Source of the DNA: Carettochelys insculpta | Lineage: Eukaryota; Chordata; Testudines; Carettochelyidae | NCBI RefSeq assembly: GCF_033958435.1 | Contig: NC_134161.1 | Location: forward strand, 4,216,001 to 4,280,000 | DNA length: 64,000 nt | Reading direction: 5' to 3' | Shown here: piece after piece, positions 43,386 through 54,400 of the stretch | Numbering within the stretch: position 1 is the first letter of the stretch | Layout: every line of letters starts with the position of its first letter | Notes under the pieces: model-generated | Told to the model about the DNA's origin: nothing | The model's database searches: none | What the model saw: only the letters and a program-made list of their open reading frames with translations | Made by a program: the position numbers and the translations under genes

Positions 43386-44391
43386 ATTTCTCCTCCTCCT
43401 CCTCCAGAAGAGCCCCCTTCTGGAATGTGCTTTATTTACAGTGTATCAGCCATATTTTTAAAAAGCATTCATTTAGGCATTTTAAGGTGTAGACAGGAGT
43501 TACAAAAACACCTTGGTCTCTTAACTCAGTGGGACTCAGTACTTTGAAAAGAGTGGCCCTTTGTGCCTTGGAGGGAGAATCAGCTATTCACTAAATCTTA
43601 CCACCAGTGAGTGGTTTCATGTATGCCTGGACTTAATGCATCTGACTTGACTCAGCGGTGTCTATTTTATAAACTGCATCTTGTCACCCTTTTCAGTTCA
43701 AGGTGATGTGAGCAGAGGAACCAATGCGGTTGAACGATAGCGCCTGACTTCGCTGAGCTCTCACACATCACTGAGAGATGGTGACTTCCCAGGAGCCTGA
43801 GGCCTACCCCGAATTTGCATAAGATGGAGCATGTTGCAGCTACCCATGTTTATAGCAAGGCAGTGCAACCTCGGGGAGAATCTCTCCCAGCAAGCTGTGC
43901 TTCATCATAAGTGGCTTCATGCTTGAACTTTCCACTCAGGTGCAGCTGAAGCCACTGGCACTGGAACCGGAACCATTTTTAGGGGAGGTGGGGTGCGAAG
44001 CTGCACTAGTTTTTATCCAGGCCCCTCGCTGCCCCAGGCTGGGTTCACAGCTTGGGATGCCTATGGAGCCCTGACCCTTGAGCAGGAGTGGAACCTGGTG
44101 GAACCCCAGGTGGGGCTGCCAGTACCCAAGCCAGTGGTTGTCAGGCCAACAGGTAGGACTCTGCGTGAGGAGGTGGTGGTCAGGACAGTGGAGTCCTGGG
44201 GCATGGGGCAGCCCGAGACCCCAGGTGGCAGTGGAGCTCCGAGATAAGAGCTGGTGGCTGGGACTCTGGCATAGGGGCATGCTGAAAGCAAAGCCTGCGG
44301 GTGTGGCAGCACCTCTCAAACTCCAACTACCCATGCCTACACCTGGAGCATTGAATGTTGGAAGCAGCAGTTTGCAAAGGATGCACCTAAA

Positions 44392-44455
44392 TGAAGTAGA
44401 ACCTCAGAGTTATGAACACCTCAGGAATGGAGATGGTTTGTAACTCTGAGGCAGC
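44392..44455. mobile_element. Transposon end (mariner/Tigger-like?)
   Basis: gtagaacctcagagttatga ... ggtttgtaactctgagg: a small inverted pair (cctcagagttatgaacacc / ggtttgtaactctgagg). This resembles the terminus of a tigger-type element, but no partner end was found. Confidence 0.4.
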
Positions 44456-47042
44456 TGGGCTCCTGGCAGGAAGATCCACGCCTGGTGTCCAGTTGGCTGC
44501 CCTGCTGCTGGCAGGGAGCTAAGAAGCCCAGTGTGGCTGCCTCCTGGTCCTGGAGGAGGGAGAACCACACCCACAGGGCAGTCAACTGCTGTGCTCCAAT
44601 AGGGAGACAAAAGCCGGAGTGTCAACCCAGCTGGGAGAAGGTAACTAAGATCCCTGAGCCAGGAGGCTGGGCAGCAGCCCGGCTGGGAAGCTGAGAGCCA
44701 GGCTTCTTGTCAATTTCACAGCTGCGTGACGACAGCCAATAAATGTAGGTGGTGCAGGGACACTGTGTCGTCACACACGCACCAATGGCCCTTGCAGTAG
44801 TGGGAGCGAAGTTAAGGTGTACGCTGACAGAATTAAGTCAATGTTAGGCAGCTTAACACTGTTGTTTAGATCAGGCCTAAATGGAAGTACCTGTTAAGCT
44901 AAACTCTTTGTTTATGAAGTCAGCGTTATCAGAGTGCCATCTTGTGGCCCAAGTGACAAATTCAGCTTTTTTTGGCTGTTACCATCATGAGCACCCCTAG
45001 AAAAATGCGATCAGTCTTGATTTAATTTGCGAGCCAGTGTGGAAGGGTGATCCCATACTGTGGAAACCAACTACATGAAATATGCTTCTTTTTGTGTCAC
45101 AGGAAAGAAATCACCAATGACACGTAAGAAAGTGACCAAGAGAATCTGGATAAACGTATATGTCTTATTACGTGAGAGCGGCTGCATTCTCTGTGGTTAT
45201 TGCTTTCATTTTCCTTCCCAGAATTGGGCTGATATGTTCTTGGGAATAAGGAGGGGTTGGACATGTCCCTGTAGATCCTGGACTGGGCAGAAGGTGGGGC
45301 TCAAGTAGTGGGCTCAAATATTGCCAGGTCGTGTCTAGTCATTCGACTGCATGAAAAGACCTGGGCTCAGGCCATTCACCAATGGATAGGAGTCTGCACC
45401 AAGTCAAGCCACCAATACAACCGGCCCTCTCGTTGTCCGTGCCAACAGGACTGCAGCATGTATTCCTCTCTCAACCTCGAGAGGACTCCTCCTGCAGTTT
45501 AGGAGAGAGGATGCAAGATGGCAGGAGCTTGCACTGCCTGTGCTTGTGCTGTATGTCCCTCCTGGATAAGAGGATTCTGCTCTCTGAGGTTATTTAACTG
45601 CTGTCATCACTGGCATGATGCTCACGTGTCTGTTTGAAAGTGAGACAAGAGAGTAAACCGGAGCAGCCTCAAGTTAGTGGTCAGTTATGTAACTTTTCTT
45701 ATTACCCCTCCTGTGGGGCACAGCTCCTCTGCCACAGTCCTCTTGACAAAGGAGCTGTAGCTACGGAAAGGCGGTGGGCTTGATCAGTCCCAAATGCCTG
45801 ATTGCCCCGTCTTGGCTGCCTAACTTTACACCACTGATTTCATCGGGCACAAAGCCAGCCCAAGGTCAGGAGCATACAGAAGGATTAAAACTAGTTTGAC
45901 ATCCCATCCTGTGGCCTATGCCATCACCCATAGCAGAGACTTTAGCTTCCGTAAGTATGTTTATGCAAATACACGTGCAAAACTGATTGAATTTTACCAT
46001 TCCCCTTTACTTTCCCCCAGTGATGCAGGCATGTTTTTCACTGGAGGCAGCTGGGCCCATGAACAAAACAGATCACTGTCATTTCAGTTTCCTTCTGGAT
46101 GCTTTCCTAGCTTTCCCATACCATCCCCAAGCTACCCTGTGTGTGTTTTCCACAGGGCAAGGGGCTGTTTACAAGCAAACAAGCATTGTCTTCACTGGCA
46201 TGTTTTCAAAACAATTTCAGGACAATATTTTTGGAAAGATTAGATGTTTTCAAAATATTTTGGAACAAAACCTCATGTGCCAACTGCTGCAAGAGGTGAA
46301 GGCACCTGAAGCGGGCATGTTGCACCAAAGCTCTGAGAATTGCATTTTGTTAAAATGAGAGGACAAAAACTCAGCAACTCAACAGTCACAGTCCCACAGA
46401 TTAAAATCTGTTGTCCTCCGGTTTAACATACCAACCAACAGAGAGTGTTTTTCCAGGGTCAATTCTCTCCCCGTTATTCTTTATATTGCCATTGTACCCA
46501 GGACCCCCAGTTTATGGGCCAGCACTGACCAGAAAAGATGGTCCATCCCACAGAGTTTACAGTCTCAGCAGGGAGTGTTCTGCTTTATATTTCTCAAAAA
46601 TACGTGCAGAACTGGAGCTCGGCTTGTCGGTAAGATAGTTCATCAGCTCTGACAGTTGAGGATGTTTTCAGGTGATGGTTAGAAGCAACTCACTCAGTGA
46701 TGTAACAATGCAGTGGTGTTTGGCCAGTCTGAACTAAACAGCATGTGCTGACTTTCAGAGAGTAGGGCCGGGCCCATCTTTTCATGAGGGATGTCGTGGA
46801 ATGGAATATGCGTAAGGAAAGGGGGACATGGGCAACCCTGGTTTAAATCCCTGATCTGCCACTCATGATCTGAAAGATGACTGGTAGGAAAGTACCAAAG
46901 GCATTAAGGGACACGGAGATTGTCCATAAAATGGGAAAACAGCACTTCCCAACTTCAATTAAGGATTGAGAGGTGCTCAGATGGTGGAGGAACCAGCTAA
47001 CTGCCTTAGATAGGGAGCATTAGGCAAACTATTAGTCCGTGT

Positions 47043-47132
47043 GTGCAAAAACAATGAGCCCCATGGCACCTTCAGAATAACAGATTTATTGAGGCATAAG
47101 CTTTCATGGGCAAAAACCTGCCTCATCAGATT
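47043..47132 (-). mobile_element. PLE tail fragment
   Basis: tgcaaaaacaatgagcccca, ggcaccttcagaataacaga, gaggcataagctttcatggg, ending at the start of the next repeat near 47133. The strand is inferred by analogy with the 10.2 kb copy. Confidence 0.75.
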
Positions 47133-47345
47133 CATCAGGGGTGTGCAACCTGCGGCTCCGGTGCCACATGCGGCTCTTTAAGGACTTCTTTGTGGCTCTC
47201 GATGCTATAATTGCAAAGTAAAAAAACAAAAACAAAAAAACCGTCTGATTATGTTCGATAAATGGTGAACAATCTAAAAGCCCAAAGATGAACGACACAT
47301 ACTGAAATAGCAAATGATATGTGATCTCCAAATACTGGATAGAGC
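47133..47345. mobile_element. hAT-like fragment
   Basis: Begins tcaggggtgtgcaacctgcg, a hAT-style terminus, followed by ggctctttaaggacttcttt and an A-rich interior. The right end is not identified. Confidence 0.45.
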
Positions 47346-48393
47346 CACCGTAAAATACTTGTAGTGCATTGCAGAATATGAGACTGGGTTTTGACTCTAT
47401 TGCTAATTAAGTCTCGATTCTGAAAAGGAAAAGGAAGCTTGTGGTATTGCTGCTCTGAAGGGCAACATGTGTTTTAAGAAAGAACCCTCAGATTAAACAT
47501 GAAGTAAAATTGGCATAATTAAAGTGGGGTTGGAACAGCTCCAAGAAAGAGGAACATGGAGGGTGAAAACAGAGAATTTCAGACTGAACTGGAGCCAGTA
47601 GGTCTCATTTATATTGCGTTCGGCTGGGCTCCCTTTGTCTCATCTGCAGTGGGCAATTCGCCAACAAAAAATGCAACCTGGAGAGAATGTGCAAAAAGTT
47701 TGTGAACGTCCTGCAGTAAATAGGAATCACGTTACAAATAATTGGGTGTGCGGGCTGCTCTTAAAGTAAGGGTTGCAAATAGGGGTTTGACCCTACTGAT
47801 ACAGGACAGACTCGTATTCACGTGCATTGCAGCTCTTGAATTACTGAGGCTTTTTTCAGTGTATTTAGGGGAAAAAAGGTCTCTTCTCGCTGTTGTGGTT
47901 GCTCTGGTTGTTTCTACGGCAGCTGGCTGCAGGGTGCTTGTTTCTTTTCACCTGGATGACAGAAGCGGAGTGTTCTGTGAGCTGCCGGGGGCGGGGACCG
48001 GGTCCTGCAGGCGCGGGGAGCACATGGCACTGACGTGGTGCACGGGCCCTGCTGGGGGGAGGCAGCGAGGTGACAGGAAGATAGAGCAGCGCCTGGGGGG
48101 GGGGTACTGGGGCCAGCGCTCCCCACTACCCGGGGGAGGTTCAGAGGCTGATGGCCCCTCTGCTTGACTGGGGCCTGGCACTGGCCCGGGGCGGGGAGCT
48201 CCGAAGGGCCACCCTGGGAGGGAGTAAAAGTGGGGTGAGGGCACCCTGTGAAGTGTGGGGGGGGCCCCCTCCTTCCTGACTCCCTCCAGGGCTGGGGAGG
48301 GGCTGCGAGCGGGAGGCGCAAGGGGCGGGGCTTCCCGCAGGCAGTAGCCAGCGGGGGCGCGCGGTCGGGGTCGGGGCCAGGCGCGCGCGCGCG

Positions 48394-48417
48394 CGGGGCG
48401 GGGCGGGGCGGGGCGGG
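48394..48417 (+). promoter_or_regulatory. Tandem GC boxes (five-base GGGGC-type repeat)
   Basis: Four to five directly repeated GGGGC units, 23 bp upstream of the USP28 start codon. They are consensus Sp1/KLF sites and a possible G-quadruplex on the plus strand. Confidence 0.7.
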
Positions 48418-48439
48418 TAGCGGCCGAGCGGGGCCCGGG

Positions 48440-48493
48440 ATGACGGCGGAGCTGCAGGCCACGGCGGAGGGCGGCGGCGCGAGCCGGAGAACG
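48440..48493 (+). CDS. USP28: USP28 exon 1 (start codon)
   Basis: ATG at 48440 in a cccgggatga context within the CpG island. Encodes MTAELQATAEGGGASRRT, beginning like human USP28 (MTAELQ). Ends in phase 0 at a consensus donor gtgaga. The Gly/Ala tail of this exon is not conserved. Confidence 0.92.
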
Positions 48494-51400
48494 GTGAGAA
48501 CCCGGCGGCAAGGGAGGAGGCCCCGGCCCGCCTGTTGCGCCGGGCCCCGCGGGTCCCCTTTCCTCAGCACCCTCCGGTCCGCTACTCACCTGCCGCGCCG
48601 CGCGCAAGAGCCCCGCGGGGGCAGCCCGCCTCCTTCCTCGTCCCCGGCGCCTGTGCGCGAGAGCCGCTGCTGCCGGGGTGGGAGGGGGTGAGGCGCGGCC
48701 CCGCCCGCGCTCAGGGCCCCGCGGGCGGCGCGGTGAGTCTTCCCGGGCTGCCCGCGCGCGTGAACCGGGCGGGAAGAGCACGAGCACGAGCACCCGCCCC
48801 GCTGGGCTTTGCTATGTCCCCCCACCCCCGGTTGTGACCGCCCCGTCCTTTCGGCCCCAGGGGCGAGGGCAAAGTCCCAGGGGCCTCATCCCCCGCTGTG
48901 GGTTGCGGGGGGGAGTGTGGAAGGTGGTGGCCCCTCACCTGTGGACCAAACAGGAGGAGGGGCGGGGCGGCCGGATCAAAGGTGAGGGAGGTTTGGCTGC
49001 TGACCAAATCCGGTCCAAAATATTAACAAGCCCCAGTAATTCCTTAAAAAACAGCAAGAAGTCCTGTGGCACCTTATCGACCAAAACATCTGTCGTCCCC
49101 CCCGGCCCACAACACGTATGTTCGTTTGTAAGGGGCGGCAGGAGTTCTTGTTGATGTTGAAGTTATAGACTAATTCAGCCACCCAAGTAATTTCTGAGCG
49201 TCGTCCTATTTCTTCTCAGAATTTAAACTAAAAAAGTGTTCCACACCAGCTGCTAGTTCAGCCTGTGCTTTTTTTTTTAAATCCGTTAAATTAATAAATT
49301 GAAAGGTTAATAATGTTTGGCACTTGAGCGGTATGTGTCTGATCAGTGCATTTTACAAACTTCTTCGCTTTACATGCGTCTTACCAAGTTAACCATGTGG
49401 TGGCATTTACTTCGTCAGCCTTTCATGATGTAATCAATTTATTTTTTGAAGGGCGAGAGATCTCATTGGCAGACTTGCAGCATTTTTAAGGGAGGGTGAT
49501 GTTTCTTATACGAAAGGGATGATTTGCTGTCTGGGAACAGATGCTAACGTTAGTCACGTTCTCCTTTCCCTGCGCTGCAGTAACATCCATCTATTTGTGA
49601 CTTAAAGTTGTATGTGATTTTAAGACAGTCAAGATTAGCTCGCTTATGTCAAATTGGAAGAATTTTAAGAGTTAAGCAGTCAAAGATATTAATAAAGTTT
49701 TCTTCAGATAATTATGAATGTTATACTGCTCGGGTTGGACTGAAATTTTTTGTGATGGCTTCGTTTTCTTCCCCCTCCAGTGCATCTCGGATGGAATGGA
49801 CCCAGCTTTGCTAACACCTTTACTTTGGAGCTTCATGTGTCTGTTGGAGATCTTGCTTGGGCGTGACTGTACCAAAAAGGCACACCCTTGTAATCACACC
49901 CTACAGACTGTCGTGAAAATCTTTTCACACAATGCACCTCATAAGGGAATGAGAGGGCAGCCTGCAGTCTGTGGACCACCTGATTGTTCCCCTCCTATAT
50001 ATGCCTCTCATGCACCAAGGCACTGGGATTCCACACTTACCTGCTTCTCCCCCTTTCTCCCAGCACTTTTGGAGGCACCACGAATCTCCTGAGATTCACA
50101 TTCCGTCTCCACGCCTCCCCATCTTTCCCGGAGCTGGAATGCTGCAAATCAGCTGTTTGTGGCGTTTCCACTTCTGGGAGGAGCAGGGACAGAGAGCAGA
50201 TCAGGCAATTGGCAGGCTAATAAAATGCTGGGAGTGGGAGGAGCAGGTAAGTGCAGGATGCTGGTGTCCTGGTTCAGGAGAGGTGCATGGGGAGGGAGGC
50301 AGCCAGGTGTGTCTGCAGGCTGCCCGCCACTGCCTTACAAGGTGTGTAGTGTGCAAAAGTTATTACCCTGGGGATCTGCAGGCCTCAGGTGGAGCCGCAC
50401 TGGGCAGTGGACTGCTGCGGCCGACAGAGGAGAAGTAGGGCCACTCATGCAGCCCACGCAGTATTTGGGGTTGCCCATTCTTGTTGCAGAGTGTCATTAG
50501 AAAACTAACAATCTGCTGGTTAGTCATATCCCAGTGAAATGTATGTGACAACAATATAAGTAGAATTATGAACATAAGCTTAAAATCATGACTGAAGTGT
50601 GTTTACCAGACAAGTTTGGAGAGCGTTACACCAGTTTCTCAAAGACAAAGCTGATTACCTAGTCAGGTGTCATCAAACTGATGGGCATTCATTTATCACA
50701 TGCCCCTTCTTTGGCAAAGAAGCGGGACAGGAACAAGCAGATCTGCCTCTTAGCAGACATCGCTATGGAACCTCGTTCCCCACCAGCTTTTTTGTTTCTA
50801 ACCTCAGTGTAGGAATGAACTTTATTTAGGGGGCAAGCCTCAGGAAAGTGCATTTTAAAGGTTGATTTAACTGTAAAGGCCCAGAGCAAAAACACCCCAA
50901 GTTATCTTTCCTGATCCATTTTTCTCCTTTCCACACAAAACCCAAAAGAAACAGCCATTGGACTTGTCAGTGTTGCTGGAAGCAACCATTCGGTATCACT
51001 GGAAACAGTTTGGATTTTCTTGGGATTCCACTTTTAAATTGTTTAGGTATATTAGTAAACAGGGGTAAAATAATTTGCCAAAGAGAACTTTCTGGAAACC
51101 TCCTCTATCCTTCTAGGTCACTGCCCAACTGGGAAGAATGTTTGGGATTACCCGAGGGGAAGTAGCTATAAGGGAACAAATATTTAATATGTGCTTCTCA
51201 GTCTCATAGAGAAAGGCAAAACATGATCCAGTGAATGGATAAGCCATCCAAAACTTGATCCAAGTTAAAGCTAGACAAATTCAGACTGAAAATAAGGTGA
51301 AAATCTTAACAATGAGTGTAATTTATTATTGGAACCATGTACCAAGGACTGTGGTGGATTCTCCGTCAGTGGCAATATTTAAATCCAGATTGGATATTTT

Positions 51401-54400
51401 CTAAAATTCTAATCTAAGAATTTATTCTTGGGAAATTCTCTGGCGTATGTTATGCAGGAGGTCAGACGAGATGACCACAATGTTCCTTTGTGGTCTTAGC
51501 ATTTGTGAAGTCTGTGGATGCCATTTCTGTCGTTAATTTCCCCTGTCCCCAGTTTATTTTACCTCTTGCTTTTATTAAAACAGCCGCCTCCAAGTTCAGT
51601 CCCATGTACAAAAGGTCACCTTCTAAAATCTTTTTGAATGTAGGTTATATTACTTGCACCACAATTAAAGGACCCAATTAAAATTGTTCTGAAGGATGCA
51701 AATTGTATGACCATAGACATCTGTAACATAGAGAAAATATGAATAGATTCACTCTGAAGCTCCCTTCAGTTTGAAAAGTCAGGGACTTGCCTAAGTACTT
51801 TTTTAGGAGTTAGGCCCAATCCAAGATATTCAGGGCATCTACGTTCCTGAATTTGGCTGTTCCTTTGCTCTTCACTTTGCTGTAAAACTGTGACATATTT
51901 CAAAGATGTTGCTGTCTCTGCATTAGAGAAATCAGTATTTGTGTTTATACAGAGTTTAGTCAGTCCTTAGGTTGACATAGTACAAGACTGGAAGTTTGTA
52001 TATGTACAGTAAAGCCAGAGTCTGCAATTTTCATCCTTCCATCTAGCAAAGTATTGGATTCCAAAAGATCTTACTGCACAAATACTGAAATTGTTGTTAA
52101 TGTCCATCTGTAGATTTTTCATCTTCTTGGTATCTGTTTTCCCGGCATGATATATATAAAGGAAAACTGAAATGCGTGAAGGTCACCTATTTTATGTGCT
52201 GCTTCCATGCAGGCTTCTGGGTTGTCCTTCATGCACTGTTACTTCTGTAGTCCCTTACTGAAACATGTATATCCTTGGATTATCCTTGCCCACTTTAAAT
52301 CCCTCCTCAAAGCATATTACTTCAGTAATTTATATGCCATAGTCATTTTAAAACAAGAAATCTAAGACACTCATCATATTCTTCTTTGCACATCATTTGT
52401 TAATATTGGCTGGGCCTACACTTGCCCCCAACTTTGAAGGGGCATTGTAATCAGAGTGATGGGAGATTAATGAAGTGGTGTGGTGAGTCTGCAGCGCTTC
52501 ATTAGGCTAATTCTACCCCCACTGTAACTTTGAAGTGCCGGCATGCGTGTAGTTGCGGGCACGTCCAAGTGCCTTTACTCCTCAGAATTTTGGGGAGTAA
52601 AGGCACTTCGAAGTGCCCGCAGCTACATGCATGCTGGCGCTTCAAAGTTTGACACTTAGAAGTTGCCACAGGGCAGAATTAGCCTAATGGAGCGCTGCAT
52701 ATTCACCACAGCACTTCATTCGTAATCTCCCGTCACCCTGATTGCCATAACCCCTTCTAAATTGGAGGCACGTGGAGACAAGCCCATTCTGTTTTGCTGC
52801 TGTGTAGACTTAACTTACATTGTAAGGTGTTCTGGAAGGGGCTTCCCTTTTCTTTTGCTGTAATGTGCTGGCAAATATCTGGTGCTGCCTTCAATTGTTT
52901 CCATTACTAATGTCTGGTTTCCAAGGTGGCATGACACAAAAAACAGAACAGAGAGGGATTTAAAACCTTTTAATACATACCACACTTAAATAAGCGAATG
53001 CAAATGTGTTGGCACCTGCCAGTGCTTGTCTGCCGTGAAAGCAAGCCCTCTTCATATGTTACACAGAGACAGCCTTCAGTTGCTAACTCCTAGTCTTGTG
53101 ATTGACATGCTAAGGAACTAAAGTGTGCCCTTTAGCACAACACCTGGTGGACCATTGAAAGCTGTTTAGCAAGTAGAAAATATTTTTAACTAAAAAAGGT
53201 TTGGTAAAATTGCACCAGAAGCATTCGGGATAGTTTCAGAAAGGTCACTTAAGGAAGAGAGTTACTTGTTGACTCTAGGTATTCAGTCCTTCTTTTATGG
53301 TAAGATTGTGAGCACATAATGTGTCTTGTCCTAGCTTGTGTTTAGCTTGTTGTGTGTTTTTTATTAAGGTGGGTTAGATGGAGATAATTTTCTTCCAGCA
53401 CCACTCCTCCCCTGGAAGAAAGGAAGAAAGGGAGGTGGGCGGGGGGGGAAGCCCTGTGGCGCAGAGTAGAGTTAAGCAACAGAAATATGACTTGGTGTGG
53501 CAGTAAAATTAACAACATGGTATAATTGATTTGCATTTGTGAAAGGCTTGCAACCTGATCCTCAGAATTTTGGCATTTGATCAGCATGTAATTTCCCATT
53601 GTACTGTTGCTAGTCGTAAGAATTTACTGTCTCTTTGCTATCAGCATTTGCTTTGGGGGTGGGGAAAATTTTCATACAAGAATTAACCTAAATGTATGGG
53701 CAGGCCCGTAAGATTGGTTTTTACTCAGTGTTTTCTCAAAAATTGTAATTTGTCAGTTGTATTTTTATATATTGTAGATTATGAAAAGGAGAAAGAATGT
53801 GAGTTATTCCAGGCGACCACTGTGCTTCCCTCATTTCTTCTGCCTCTTGTGCATGTACTTTGGCATTTTCATTTAGTAACAAAATTTTCCTGGTTTGTTT
53901 CTAAATGAAACAGCAGCAATTGAACGACTGCTGTTTGTACTTTTGATGGGTGGTTGGAAACAGGTGACTTGCGTATTTCCCATTGGAAAGCATGACCCCA
54001 ATTAGATCTGAATGTGTAGAATTACTCCTAGTCTTATCAGATTGTGGGAAGAATCTAACAGTGGAATCAGAGCAGTACTTTTAGGTTCAAATAATTGTAC
54101 AAGCTGTTGAGATTAAAATCCTCTGGATAGGACTGAGGGGAGATTCCAAAAGAGCCTCGCTAACACCAAGAATCTCAGAAGTGAGTGTAGGGATTTATCT
54201 CTGGGTGCTATCCTTCCGACATTTGTGATTGCAGAGCTGCATCTCACTCCATCAGTTGAAACCAAATGCTAGCACTAGAAGGATGCTGAAATGTTTCTTA
54301 TGAAGGAAGAATTGTCGTGGACTTGCATAGTCAAGAACACTGACTCTTTGTGGAAAGTTGCCCCCTAGGTCACTTCTATCTCCAGTTATTCATACCTTTA

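Larger units (their letters stand above)
36872..47959. other. Intergenic region between the divergent HTR3B and USP28 starts
   Basis: No third gene recognised. Contains the two candidate regulatory blocks, a PLE fragment, foldback and hAT elements and smaller transposon ends, listed separately. 37.7-39.2 kb and 44.5-47.0 kb show only short open frames without domains. Confidence 0.6.
47960..49000 (+). promoter_or_regulatory. USP28: CpG-island promoter of USP28
   Basis: Strongly GC- and CpG-rich stretch, abruptly different from the AT-rich surroundings, spanning the USP28 first exon. It holds many GGGCGG-type GC boxes, a G run at about 48094-48104 and a (CG)n tract at 48381-48394. No TATA box is evident, consistent with a dispersed housekeeping-type start. 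The exact transcription start cannot be read from sequence. Confidence 0.88.

Noticed and set aside
47742..48167. Plus-strand 141-codon frame upstream of USP28
   Set aside because: It runs from AT-rich flank into the CpG island. There is no splice link or homology, and USP28 translation starts at 48440.
47914..48793. Minus-strand open frames of 218 and 281 codons
   Set aside because: They lie across the CpG island antisense to USP28 exon 1. The products are Pro/Arg/Ala-rich compositional artefacts with no domain.
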